NCBI GenBank assembly: GCA_029948255.1
Contig: JALIZF010001939.1
Coordinates: forward strand, 1,283,001-1,347,000
Length of the DNA stretch: 64,000 bases
Direction: 5' to 3'
Source of the DNA: Telmatactis stephensoni
Taxonomy: Eukaryota > Cnidaria > Anthozoa > Actiniaria > Isophelliidae
The translations under genes were made by a program, and so were the position numbers. The notes beneath the pieces are model-generated. The model had not been told where the DNA came from and did not search any database. It worked only from the letters and a program-made list of their open reading frames with translations. Position 1 is the stretch's first letter; each line of letters opens with the position of its first letter. Positions 35,607 to 48,068 of this stretch are shown one piece after another.

Positions 35607-38451
35607 ATGTATTTGATACCTGACGCATAAAATCAAATCAAAGCGATTTGAATTCATGCCAAGGGGACAAATTCTAATGTAAGTCAGGAATTTTGTAAGA
35701 AATGGTTTCCAATTTTATTATACAAATAGGTATTTAAAAGTAAAAATATTATCACTTGCGAGAAAAAAAGTCCTGATATTCGAAAAAAGAAAAAATAGGG
35801 AAAAACGTCCAGACATTCGAAAAAAGAAAAGGAAAAAAGAAAAAAAAAAAAAAGAAAGAAATTTGTAATGTCTAGGAAATGCACCCCACAGAAACAATAC
35901 AGTAAGATATATGAATAATTATAATTAAAAATAAAAAATGAAAATGAAATTTATCAGAAAAAATATCAGAAACACCAAACATTTAAAAACAAGGTCAAAA
36001 AGATGTAATTTTAGCTTAAAGCTTGGGAAAGAAACGGAAAAAATGAAGAAAAAAGAAGTCAGAAAAGAATCCGGCGTCGACGAGGATCGAACCTGTAACC
36101 CCTTAAAGAGCACCCCCCGGAAATAAAAATAACAGACTGAATGAATAACTGTAAAAAGAAAAAAAAGAAAAAGAAATTTTGGGACGATTCTCCCGAGACA
36201 TTCTGAGAAGCTGAGACATCGAATCGACTTACGTTACGGATGAAGATTTCGGCCCCATCCACGCTATCCCGGTGCTACATATTACAGTTATCTTAGCCCG
36301 AAGGCCAGGGAGGGAGACGATATCCGGACCCTAATCCATACCTTTAGATATCACCTTAGACCGCTGCGCTACCTAGACACTTAATAAATTTAATGACTAA
36401 TCGGGGTAGTCTATTCGGCGAAGTTTCATTGTAATGCTAATACTCCCCAGGGAAAGAAATGGACCAATCCGAGTCCCGCTATCAAAAAATAGCTGTTTTG
36501 TAAATAAATAGAAAGAGAAAATAAAAGAATAAGTTTTCAGGAACATCGAGCTTGTCTGCATTATTTTACTCCATCGAATTGTCCCAATTCCCTAGGGAGA
36601 TAGAAGAACCAATCAAAATCTAGTCGATTGAAAAGGGATCAATAAATTTCCATGGTTATTTTAAGTACAGCTAGCTTCAAGCTAGCCGTTACGTACGCTA
36701 TTACTTATGGGTTTTTATTTCCGTTCCAAAGTGAAATGATCGGCCTCACTGAAGATGTTCAGTTGGAATCCACGTTTCTTATTTCAGGAATATCCCTAGA
36801 GCGTAATCAGATTAAGACATCAGCAAAGTTAAGTTCTTTTATAAGTTAAGGTGATTTAAGATTTGGATTGATACTTTTAGCTCATCCGTTTTAAAACAAA
36901 GCTCGTAGTTGTTTACATGTACGCGTTTGTTCTTCAATATTAACACCAAATTTGTTAGTTACATGGTCGATTTGAGTTTAATTGTGTAAGTAGACAAGAA
37001 ATTAAATTATAACTGATCTCGTCAAAATGTATCTTCTTTCAAGTGATTCACTGCTATGCCGACGAATTATCCTATACATAGTCAAGATAACTAAAATTAC
37101 ACGATTGTAAAAACCAAAGTACCCACCAGACTGAGACACGCACGTCACGTGATTTGACATGTTTCACCGCATTTGTGCTATTTTTAAACCACGGGTCACT
37201 TACGCGCGCTCGTCAATTTTGAATATTTACATTCATTTGCTTCCAGCGCGAGGTGAATTCGTTCGAATACTCTCTTTGATTTATTCGTTATTTTTGATGT
37301 TAGTCTTGTGGTTAGGGAACGGGAACTAATTTCGAAAACTGAGGAACTGATGCATGTCCAACGCTGTTTTTTTATCATAATCGGTACCTATTTTAATATC
37401 CCATATCAATCTTGGGGCGGGGAAGGGGGTGGGTTTGGGTTTGGGAAAGAACTAGAACCCTTCACTACCCCTCTGACTTTCTCATGCGACCTGCGCTGGG
37501 GCTATTGTTAATGGGGCTTGTTGCTTAACACAAGATGTTATTTTCCCTGTAGCTTGTAACATAGTGTAATATTCTTCCCTGTGTATTGTTATTCATGAGT
37601 ATGATAATGAGGTATGGGGAATCGCTCTGGCCTGGAACCAACCAAAGCCAGGCGAAGTGCAAACAAAGATTATTTGGCAACTTTGAACCCGACTTACTCG
37701 CTAAAGTGGGTGGGTGGGTGGGTCGCTAACCGTTCTTCGTCGCAACTCGAATGAACTGCATTAATTACAGGAATTGTTCTCCTTTATATGCAATCCCCAG
37801 GGACCATATTACCAATTCAAATGGACTTTGAATAGTATACAACATGCATCGTGCGTGTGTCCGACCCTGCAACAGGTGCGCGCAACAGTTAGAGAAGTAG
37901 AAACGAGTTTCTTTTCTGAAGCCATACCAACCTTGCAACAGATCGCGCAACGTTTTGCGCAACAGCTACAGAAGTACAACCGAGAGTTTTCTGGGGCATT
38001 GCGCGCGCCTGTTGCAGGGGTTAACACACGTTCTGTTGCGCGCAACATTGCAATAACCTTGGACTACTTAATTATCTGGAAAAATGACACTGCTGACTCA
38101 GGAATCCATCAAAATTAAGAATGCATTTATTTATCAACTTTTAGTGCAAAAAGATTCTCATGATAAGACATGAACGAATTACGTGCTTCTAAAATGCCAC
38201 TTCTTCTGTTCTGCAATTTCTAGATAATGCATGTCATCAGCGAAGATCCATAATTGGAATCAAGTCATTTTCTAGCTATTCTTCATTGTCTTAATCATTA
38301 TTTGCCACAAAAATATTCTCTACAATTGATTTCACCTACTATTACTAAACCTAGAAGTCTAGGATGGTGACTTAAGTTGTGAAAGATTTATCACTGAATT
38401 ATTTTCCTTGTTAATGTGAGTAGAGACTGTAATGTCAATGTGTGTTTATTC

Positions 38452-41400
38452 CTAAATGGAGTCAGTTGCAACGGTAACAAATGTCTTGCCATTCCATTTG
38501 GTCTTGTACTGTTCTGGTAAGGCAAACTCACTCTGAAATGAGAAATGAGAAATGAGAAATGTTACGGTGTGCAGAGGGTAGCACAATAGAGTGAATCTCA
38601 TCACTGACAAGTTACTGAAACATTCCAACCACTTAGTGACACCTTACCAACTACTTAGTGACACCTTACCAACCACTTGCTGACACCTTACCAACCACCT
38701 CCTGACACCTTACCAACCTCTTCCTGACACCTTACCAACCACTTCCTGACACCTTACCAACCACTTCCTGACACCTTACCAACTACTTACTGACACCTTA
38801 CCAACCACTTCCTGACACCTTACCAACCACTTCCTGACACCTTACCAACCACTTCCTGACACCTTACCAACTACTTCCTGACACCTTACCAACCACTTCC
38901 TGACACTTTACCAACCACTTGATGACACCTTACCAACCACTTCCTGACACCTTACCAACCACTTACTGACACCTTACCAACCACTTGATGACACCTTACC
39001 AACCACTTACTGACACCTTACCAACCACTTCCTGACACTTTACCAACCACTTGATGACACCTTACCAACCACTTACTGACACCTTACCAACCATTTACTC
39101 ACACCTTACCAACCACTTACTGACACCTTACCAACCACTTACTAGCACATGAAATGATGCAATAAGAGTTACTGATTAGAACAGATGGATAGCAAAGACA
39201 TGCAAACTTACCATATCACCATCTGCATTTGGGATAAGTATGTTCATTTCTGATGACTTGGCTGAAACAATATCTGCATCCATGGAATCCCTGCTCAAGA
39301 ACACTTGGCATCCATCAGTTTTATCAATAGAAATTGTTGGAACTTTACCTGTGACCTGCAAGGAGATTTTGATCACAGTGAAATATTGCTTGACAGACAC
39401 CTCAGTCACTAAGATGGACACCTCTCTAAAATGGACACCAACGGATAGTCCCTTTCTGTCAATTCACATATATTTACTGCCTTTAAAATTCCTCTGAGAC
39501 AGACACCCATGGCTGGCCCCTTTCTGCTCAAATCACATGTTTACCGTCTTAAACTTCCTCTATGACAGACACCTCTCTAAGACAGACATCTAAGATGGAC
39601 ACCTATTCACAGTTCAGACGGTGTCCATTTTAGAGTGAGTTCATTGTATCATGAAAAATGTTGGTTGTGCCTTTAAGCATTTGCAACTCAGCCTACACAT
39701 ACATTCGTAGGAAATCCCAAAAGCATCGCTGAATTTTATCATTTGAATTTTGGAATGAGAAATTCTGACATGTGAAATTCTGTGAAAACTGCAGTCATGG
39801 AATGGCACAGTTACAGCAGGAATTTCAAATGTTTTAATAGACATGACGGCATTGACACCATCACTACAGAGTGCTGTCTGTTTCACAGTCATATGAAAAT
39901 TGCTCTAAAACTCTTACCTGGCACTGAACGCTCTGGCAGTTAATGAATTCACATGTTGATACAACATTTTCAAAAACTACAGCACATTTCTTACAACCAT
40001 CTAAAAGTGACAAAAAGCAAATATGATATATGTATGTACATAAATTTTTAGGACTCCTAACTGGGCAACAGTAGATCCAGCGGTGGTTCCCTGTGTTCCA
40101 TAGACCCTCCCCCTTGCAAAGCTAATCATCTTCTTTATGCTTGGTGGAATGAAAATGATTAAAAAAATCATTTTAGCATAAAGTACAGTACTTCTAACTT
40201 GGTTTGATCTCATCTTCCTTTCTATTGCCCCCACACTGTTTGCAAAAAATTTCAATGTTTATTCCAAGAAATGAAGTAGTGACATGATTCACAAGTCTTG
40301 GAATCACCCCTTTTTAAAATACTGGATCTGCCAATGTTGGACACCATCAAAACCAGTAACTAAATTGTCCACTTTATATCATGAAATCAATGCAATAATA
40401 GGATACTTTAATAATAGGATATCTATAGCTGTCCATATAGGTTGCCCTAAACATTTTCTTTTAGAGCTGAAAAGTTTACAATGATACTTGAGTGAGTGAG
40501 TGAGTGACATCAATGCCCCATCCCAAAAAAGGCAGATGATATTTAATGCTACGTTACAGCCAAAATCGTTGCATTGCGACCAGCAAATTACAAATTTTAG
40601 TCTGATTTTGGGTTTTTCTGAGCTGTCATTCAGTTTTGGGGTGGAGCTTCTTTGGATCAACCAATCACTGAATGAGTTTGTGAAAGCTCCACCCCCAAGA
40701 ATGATGGGCGGATCAGACAAGACCAAAATCTTACCGACGTTGGAGGTCGTGATGCAACGATTTTTGCTGTAACTATAGCACTTACCTAAGGTAATGGAGT
40801 TGACTTTTCCTTTCACTTGCAAAGTGCTGTTCTTACACATGTACATGTAAATAGTTTGTTGCATCTCGCCATTAATTACCAAGTTACGGTTGTTCTCTTG
40901 ATAATCCTGGGAAAAGCATCATTGAATTGAACTTGTTGAAATTCTTGAAATCTTTACAAGGGATGAATGGAAACTTGCAACGGTAAAAAAGGTCATAACT
41001 TACTGACTTTTTGAGCCTTAGCCTTTGTTGGAGTAAGAGACAAAGTGTTAAGGCAAAAAATATAGGTAATTTATCTCCTTTTTTACAGTGTTTCAAGTTT
41101 CTATTCATCCCTTGTTGTATTTTATTATATACACCAACGTAACCCAAACTAGTTCACCCACTAGTTGATCTCCTCTTGAAATTCCAGATATTTTATTAAA
41201 AACGTCAAACATTTTGTTGAAAATTAATGTTGGCCAAAATGGGACATTTTTTGTGGCAAGGACTTAAAATATATACACCTACAAGGACATTTCAATGATA
41301 AAACTTAAAAAGTGCAAGAGTGCAATTATAACTTTTGATTTGTTTAAACTGCAAAACACTACAAAATAACTTACCACAACCCATTTCTTTCCGCCTTGCA

Positions 41401-44400
41401 GTTCAAAGACAGGAGGCTTCTTAGCTGGTGCAGCTTTTGGAGCTGCAGGTGTAGCTGCTGGTTTAGCTTTTTCAGGAACTTTGCTGGATTGACGAAGTGA
41501 TGGGTTTTTGTGGGTTTTCATGTCATCAGTTACCTTACGCAGTCCTATAGTTATTAAACAAAACATACAGTAAGTATAAAGGTGCTTTTACATGGTAGAA
41601 TAGGCCCTTTGTATCTTACAGGCACAAGGTACAACATCTGCAAAGTTAGAGGGCAAAAGAACATGAACAGCAAGTCTCTAGCCTTGGAGTCAGGTGCTGG
41701 AGCAGAAGGTGGCACAATTACAGGGGATTGGGGGGGGGGGGGGGAGGGGAGCTCCTCCAGCACTTGGTGCAGCAGGGGCAGATGGTGCTGGAGGTCCCTC
41801 TAAAACAAGAGGACCTCAGCCAGTCAAGCTTGACTTGTTTTGTTTTAGATATCCCAGTGCATATTATGCCATCCAACATGGGGGATTTAGACTTATGTGA
41901 CCATTAGATGCAAAAGGCCTATTTTCAGTGACTTGTTGTACAAGTTGCACATTCAAATAACAGTAACATGTACCCTATTTTCAATCTAGGAAAATCTGAC
42001 ACATTTTACAAGCTGTGTTGATGAAACAAGTTTATAATAAAAAATCAAACCAGCTTGAAAATTCTCAAACCAAGAAGAGTTTCAAACCACTATACCTACC
42101 AGAAGATATATCAGTGCCCGCTTTGTTGATTTGACTAAAAACAGCTGAAGCGGCAGCAGAGTCTGCAGCCTTGGAGTCAGGTGCTGGAGCAGAAGGTGGC
42201 ACAATGGCAGGGGGTGGAGGCGGAGGGGGAGCTCCTCCAGCACTTGGTGCAGCAGGGGCAGAAGATGCTGGAGGTCCCTGTAGAGTAAAGACAGACATAA
42301 GTATTGAGTTACACTCTGCTTGGATGCGTTAATCCTTCTAGAACTTAAAGAAACCTCTGCTCATGGCATTTCAGCTGTCAATGTCCTGGAAGATTCTTCA
42401 AAGTAAAGCACATCATTGATGTCACAACTCAGACAGATAAACCAAATTTTTCGTTTCCTTAAGTCTGATTCAGTTTGGTTTCTTACTGACCATTTTTTGA
42501 AAAAAAGCAACGTTTTCATGATAAAAGTATGTCTCTCCATGTTCTTTTCAGTATGATTATTATACCATTCAGTCATGCATCTATTATGTAAGCTATCTTT
42601 AGAACCAATTGATGCACTATTGCAATTATTCCCAAGAGAGTAAATTGAACAAAGGACATGCCGGCCATGTTGGTGGTTTTCATCTTGATTTTCTTTGTTA
42701 AGACCACCAACATGTCTGCCATGCATTTTGTTCAATTCATTCTCCTGGGAATGACTGTAATCCAAGAATTAAGCCTATGAATAAAAGCAGCACAAAATTC
42801 TCTGCCAAATTATGAAGCTGCAATAATATTATATGTGCACAACCTGTTCCACACATATATATTTTCAAATTCGTTATCTGGTACAGTACCAGATGATTTG
42901 GTACTCTTGTACTTACGCTTGGATTCCAGGAACCTGTAATAATATTATATGTGCACAACCTGTTCCACACATATATATATTTTCAAATTCGTTATCTGAT
43001 ACAGTACCAGATGGTTTGGTACTCTTGTACTTACGCTTGGATTCCAGGAAAGTCCTGATGCATGGTGATCTTTGATGTACTGCGACAGGTCTACATACAC
43101 GGCTTTTAGAGCTTTAGCCCAATCACAATGTTTAGGAGCACTATAAAGCAATAATTGTTTATCAGTGTTACTGATTACTGATAGTAGAATAAAATAGAAA
43201 ATAAAATACAAAAAATAAAAATAAATAGAAAAAAATAGAAAAAAATGGAAAATAGAAAAAAATGTTTGGCCATTCCAACTAGTGGCTGGCATGGTAGGCT
43301 GAGCATTTGACCAACCAGTTAGAGTGCTGGCCATTCACCACTGTGGAATGGGTTCAAGTCCCAGCTCGGATACTGGATCATATGTAAATTGAGTTTGTTT
43401 GATGTGTTGTTCTCTACTATGCCACAAGGCTTTTTTCTGCAGGATCTCTGTTTTTTCTTCACTCAGCAAAAATCAACATGTGAGTTGAGCACTGTATGTA
43501 CTTCATGACAACATATTGACAGCATCAAAGGCCATACTATAAACTATTTGTCACCTTACATATTACACTGTCTGTTCACTAGTTATCAGTCTTTAAGCTG
43601 ATGATGCACTAGGCAATTTTATATACATCAGAGCAAAATCAAAACCACCAATTGCCACCAAATTTGATCACCAGTACAGCCAACAGCCAGCCCAATTTTG
43701 ATCAATGCCGGTTGCCAGCAAATTTGATTGCCAACATCTGCATATCAGACATCAGTGACTATCGCTCTGGAAATTTGCCATCACAGCAGCACACATAACG
43801 CTTTTCAGGCAATGATCAAAATTTGCTCCAACAAGGGTTAATAAAATTGCCTAGTGTGTCATCAGCTTTATAAGGACAAAGTACAGTCAGCATTAATGAC
43901 AATGTATAACAGCAAAAGTGGAAACAATTTAACACTCTATCTAAAGATGGTTATTAATAAATTGATATACCTTTCTTTGTGGTCTTTTATAACACGGTTA
44001 AGGTAGAATTGTGCAGATTCAGCAGTTTCTTTTACATAATTTGCTCCCTTGACCTGGTGATTTCAGTGGAAAAAATGGAATTTTGATGGTAAGACATTTA
44101 AAAAACAGTTGTCTTGCAGCAAGAAGATAGGAAAATAAAAGATGATCCTGGTAGCTTATTAATTCAACTGCATCTCCCACCTTCACTTTAAAAGACAGCT
44201 TTTAATAACTCAATAACCAATTATATGTCAATAGTCAAAGTTCTTACCACTGTGACCCAACCCAAGATTGGCACTACTTCACTGACAGAACTGAGATGGT
44301 TGAATTGTTTGCTGGATCTTTTTTTTTCACGGAATTGCTGTTATAAGACATAACAAAAATCAAACAAAATTACAGTGGAACATTCACTTCATCAATACAT

Positions 44401-46183
44401 GCACTAGATCAAATATTTTTTTTGTTATTTTTATATCACTTCTAAAATTTTGTGGATATCAGGTAGGTAGGTACATGTAATAGCCTTAGTTGCTTCCATA
44501 ATATTATTCACAAATGTGTTTTTTCTTGATAATTTCCACTGCTGTATGCTTGGAGAGTTATAATTAAGAATATGAAACATATGAACTATCATTATCTTGA
44601 ATGATATTGATCATGTATTTATTTATCAATCATTTTTGTGAGTCATTATATATGTTTATTTTGTTCTTTGAATATACTAGCATCCTGTATGCTATTCTAT
44701 TAAATCTAAATTAAATAAAGATGAAGTATGTATGCATGAAAAGATGGACAATTTTTTTTGTACCTGAACCTCATTCACAGCCTGAGAAGTGGGTGCCAGA
44801 AGTTTTTGAAGAACATCCTGTAAACATAATTAAAACAATTTTCATGACTTTTGTCCTTCTAAATGTATTCACTTATTCATCTCATTCATTCATCCACTTG
44901 TTCATCCATCCATTCATTTATGCATTTGTTCATTAACTGGTCTATCCATCTATTCATTAATCCATCCATTCATTCACTTATTCATCCACTTTCCCATTCA
45001 TTTATTCATTCAATCATTCATTCTTTCATTTACCATTTCATATATTATGCATTCTCTCATTCATTCTATCAATCATTTATACATTCATTCATGCATTTAT
45101 TCAACAACAAACTTGATATGGGAACAACACATACTGGACTTGGAGTTTTATGCTTGGAAACTAACACAATGAAATCCCTTTGAGCCTTGAATCCTTTTTG
45201 TAAAAGTTTGATCTGAAATAGCAAATACATTATTTAAATTGAAGATATAAAATAGTGTAATTTGTAAAATATAAAAACAACTGAAATATCCAAATGAATA
45301 TGCTAACAAAATGTCATTTTAAACTCAAGAAAAATCTACAGTTTTTCAATGGCTGCAATCACAGAAGTCCAATTGACTTCAAGCACTTGTTTATCACAGA
45401 AAAAATACAAACCCTTTATATTTTATTTGTTATAGAACTTATCATATTTAAAGTCTCAATATTGACCTTTCCCTAATCTATGTGACATTTACGACGCTGT
45501 TGGTACTAAACAGATAAAATATGTCTTATAATGTCACGACTTGATATTCAAAAGAAATTAAAATTGAAATTCACTTCTATAACACACTTAGTAAATCTTT
45601 TCAAAATTTAATGAAGTTGAGGAATCTTCAAACAGTACAAAAACTGTACAAAATATCAAGGGTTCAAATAAATTAATTTGAATTAAGCTTACCTGTTCAG
45701 CTAAATCTCCGCCGATCTCATTTGACAGCGAAACAACTTTAGCCACATTTACCAGACAGAAACTGAAAAAACAGACATTTCACAGTCTCAGTAAGCAAAA
45801 CACTCATTTCCTTCGCTAAAGAAAATTTATAATTTACATAAGAAAGCCGGGACTGAAGCAACAGATAGCTGTGAAAAATACCACAGGAGTTTTCATATTC
45901 ACTTCAAATGCAGCATTTACGCTACGATTAATGTAGAACAACATCATTGAACATACCTTATCATAAGCTTCAACTATCTCTGAAGATTCTGAAAGGAAAT
46001 TTCACATATAATTTCGTGAAAAAATGAAATTTTGGAATAAATTTGAGTGATCAACGAATGATTTAGTTTGCAGGATTCAATACCTTCCGGACCGGCTCCA
46101 CCGCCTCCTCGGCTCGCTACGTATTCAAGTCTTGTTGTAACAGCCTCGAGACGAACTACTAGTTTTGATAAGTCTCCAGACAT
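38452..46183 (-). CDS. CAP1: CAP, adenylyl cyclase-associated protein (actin recycling)
   Basis: Binds G-actin and, with cofilin, recycles actin monomers. Exons on the minus strand: 46084-46183, 45957-45988, 45693-45762, 45135-45212, 44764-44817, 44248-44337, 43971-44053, 43035-43140, 42100-42277, 41375-41544, 40786-40906, 39918-40000, 39212-39355, 38452-38532; about 462 residues. The N-terminus [20 protein letters not shown] is the oligomerisation helix. A helical-folded domain follows ([30 protein letters not shown]). Then come a polyproline stretch ([13 protein letters not shown]), the WH2-like [14 protein letters not shown], and the CARP beta-helix ([47 protein letters not shown]). CAP1 and CAP2 cannot be separated here. 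The exon 2/3 junction is one base out of phase although the residues flanking it align with the family. Confidence 0.95.
38620..39142. repeat. 22-bp minisatellite in the last CAP intron
   Basis: About 24 slightly diverged copies of GACACCTTACCAACCACTTC plus two bases lie between CAP exons 13 and 14. Variation is mostly in the CTTCCTG/CTTACTG/CTTGATG part of the unit. Confidence 0.95.
39780..39905. mobile_element. MITE family A copy in a CAP intron
   Basis: Ends with the family terminus (GTTTCACAGTCATATGAAAA then TTGCTCTAA). The left end is diverged (GTGAAAACTGCAGTCATGG). It lies 13 bases from the donor of the exon ending at 39918. Confidence 0.55.
40550..40776. mobile_element. MITE family D copy in a CAP intron
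   Basis: Inverted ends GTTACAGCCAAAATCGTTGC and GCAACGATTTTTGCTGTAAC. An inner palindrome around GGGTGGAGCTTC/GAAAGCTCCACCC is shared with the shorter copy at 735-889. Confidence 0.75.
41676..41803 (-). pseudogene. Decayed duplicate of the CAP proline-rich exon
   Basis: Minus-strand sequence repeats the exon at 42100-42277: GGACCTCCAGCACC..., then the proline codons, then [12 protein letters not shown]. It lies in the next intron. A 15-base homopolymer (about 41730-41744) and substitutions shift the frame, and the second half with [15 protein letters not shown] is missing with its donor. It is probably not spliced. Confidence 0.8.
42629..42752. mobile_element. Palindromic MITE in a CAP intron
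   Basis: Arms of about 50 bases: TTCCCAAGAGAGTAAATTGA... and its imperfect inverse ...TTCATTCTCCTGGGAA, with inner ACATGTTGGTGGT/ACCACCAACATGT. No coding. Confidence 0.65.
42822..43053. repeat. 116-bp tandem duplication spanning a CAP exon/intron junction
   Basis: Two copies (from 42822 and from 42938) are nearly identical. Each carries the end of CAP exon 8 (minus strand TTCCTGGAATCCAAGC) followed by the donor GTAAGTAC. The exon reads through the copy at 43035; the copy near 42919 is a spare donor inside the intron. Confidence 0.9.
43270..43400 (+). mobile_element. tRNA-derived SINE
   Basis: tRNA-like promoter parts on the plus strand: an A-box-like CCAACCAGTTAGAGTGCTGG and a B-box GGGTTCAAGTCCC about 35 bases later, followed by unrelated body sequence. 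Confidence 0.6.
43595..43868. mobile_element. MITE with 28-bp TIRs and TTA duplication
   Basis: Ends AAGCTGATGATGCACTAGGC and GCCTAGTGTGTCATCAGCTT, continuing AATTTTAT inward. TTA borders both sides. Harbinger-like by duplication. It lies in the CAP intron between exons 7 and 8. Confidence 0.75.
44875..45105. repeat. (CATT)n-type low-complexity tract
   Basis: Imperfect CATTCATTCATT/TTCATCCA repeats in a CAP intron. They generate an artificial His/Ser/Phe-rich frame. Confidence 0.9.
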
Positions 46184-46974
46184 GGTGGATTTGGGTTTTG
46201 AAGGGTGATTTCTATGAACAAAGGACGTTCGAATGCAGAAATGACTGAGTAAAGGGAGGAGTGCACACACAGGAAGAAAGTTTAGTCATACCCAATGTCC
46301 TTATTTGGGCATTGTAATCTCTCGTACCAGGACATCACGAAAAATTTATCCACAGGATTCCCAGTAATTAGGTGACTCATTCGCGCGCTTTTTGTGAATT
46401 GCCTTTACTATTGGAATTTCAAATATAATGATGGGTATCAAAGGATGCAGAAGAGGCGGTAAGGATTTCAACATGGCACATAAAAGAGGTGGGTATCTCT
46501 ATACAACAATATGGAATATTAAACAAATTATGCATTTTAGAGCCAGTTTAGTCTCTGTTGAATTGGCTCTCATCAGCTAAATTAGATAAGTTAAGAAACT
46601 TACTTACTTACTATTTTAGTTGGCATCATCTAAATTTGAATTATGTGAAAACACAGTTTGTCAGATCCAGAGGGGAAATGATAATGTAAATGCCCTCTCC
46701 CTGCCTTCTTTCTCTTGTACAGATTTGCTTGACTTAGTTTGGACTGGACTTTCACTATTTTGGGTGATGTCATTCTAAATAGTTAACTATTTTGCAATAA
46801 TCACATCTATTTTTGGCATAGATCTCTTATTTTTGCCACTTTCATCATTGTGGCAGAGTTTGAGTGCCATTTGAGCTTTTTTAGTGAAAATATCTTTCAG
46901 GGGTAGATTCCTTCCCTGGAGGGGGACTTCTATAGATACTCATTGGAAAATTTGAAAATAACCCCATAACTAGG

Positions 46975-47065
46975 GAAGCAAGGGTGGCCAGCCAGTGAAA
47001 GCACCAGTCTGTCACCTCTGTGGTCATGAGTTTGATTCCCAGATGGGGGGCATCATAGAGCGGAG
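46975..47065 (+). mobile_element. tRNA-derived SINE fragment
   Basis: GTGGCCAGCCAGTGAAAGCA followed by GGTCATGAGTTTGATTCCC resembles tRNA A and B boxes with the usual spacing. Body and tail are not defined. Confidence 0.45.
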
Positions 47066-47600
47066 AGGAACACGAGTCTAAATCTCCCTCCTTTTTGAGC
47101 CTATTTCTCCCTCCTCCCTGCTTTTTTTCGGCCATTTCTCCTTCACTACATCTCATAATTGTTTTCCTCCCTCCTCCCAAACTGATTTTCTGCCTCTTTT
47201 CTCATTCCTCCCTACTTTTTTGGGGCTATTTCTCCCTCCTCCTTGAACCGTTCCTCCCTGCTCATCATATGTGGCTTGAATTTCTTGTTCGTTCTCTCCC
47301 TTGGTCCAAGGGTATCCAATCATTTTTAAAATCAGACTCCAGTGAGAAACATTTAATTGTTTGATTGATTAAATTGACCTGTCATATGTACATGAAGAAA
47401 ATACCAGAGATATTACGTACTTATAGACTTAGTAGGAGAGCTGGACAAGAAAACATTTGGCTTGAGGTTACAATAGTACAACACAAGCACAATATGGTCT
47501 TTACAGAATGAATGAGAGCTAAATATTTCCCTGCCCTACCCAAGTAAACTCATTCAATGAGCATTTTATCATATGACTCTTTTTGATCATTTATTTCTAT

Positions 47601-47939
47601 TGTAACTGACTATGGGCTTCCTGTGGAGCCGTCCCCCGCAAGGGTTTGCTGGGAGAATAGATTTGTTGTACGTTTTGTATACGTTCATATCTGAAGTAAA
47701 TATAGTCAATCATTTCACGCGAAAGATTCAAGTGTAGAGTGTACTTTAATGATGACACATTGGTGACCCCGACGTGACCCCAATGTGTCATCATTAAAGT
47801 ACACTTGAATCTTTCGCGTGAAATGATTGACTATATTTACTTCAGATATGAACGTATACAAAACGTACAACAAATCTATTCTCCCAGCAAACCCTAGCTT
47901 GCAGGGGACAGATCCACAGGAAGCCCATAGTCGGTTACA
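47601..47939. mobile_element. Palindromic LTR-type element with tRNA-Trp primer-binding match
   Basis: Left unit 47601-47759 begins TGTAACTGAC and ends GACACA (TG...CA). One base later TGGTGACCCCGACGTGA (47761-47777) is exactly complementary to the last 17 bases of animal tRNA-Trp with CCA. Then 47784-47939 is the left unit again, inverted, ending GTTACA. CTAT flanks both sides (47597-47600, 47940-47943). I read this as two LTRs in head-to-head orientation around a primer-binding site. No coding sequence lies between them. Confidence 0.7.
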
Positions 47940-48068
47940 CTATTTTTGGATGCATATGCCGCTTTGGGTCTGGATATAGGTTTTTCTGGACCACGTTATA
48001 TTAAAATCTGTATATGCCTTGTGGCCAAATACAGGTCATATAATACTTGTAAATAAGAGTATCCCACT

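Larger units (their letters stand above)
34066..38451. other. Gene-poor spacer between MCM10 and CAP
   Basis: Contains the MCM10 upstream hairpin, the decamer repeat block and a palindromic MITE, all listed separately. At 36060-36380 there are tRNA-promoter-like fragments on the minus strand (CAGGTTCGATCC; GGTAGCGCAGCGGTCTAAGG), suggesting SINE remnants. 37850-38050 is rich in GCAACA and GCGCGCAAC words, seen again at 49440-49640, and probably belongs to an old repeat. No gene is supported. Confidence 0.5.
46184..48068. other. Spacer between CAP and the FBXL15-like gene
   Basis: Holds the CAP promoter side, with a partial CTTCCTGTG core on the minus strand at 46266-46274. It also contains a SINE-like fragment at 46975-47065, CTCCCTCCT-rich DNA at 47040-47250 and the inverted-LTR palindrome at 47601-47939. 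No gene is supported. Confidence 0.5.

Noticed and set aside
38620..39142. Regular array considered as CRISPR-like
   Set aside because: Units are contiguous 22-mers without unique spacers and the genome is eukaryotic.
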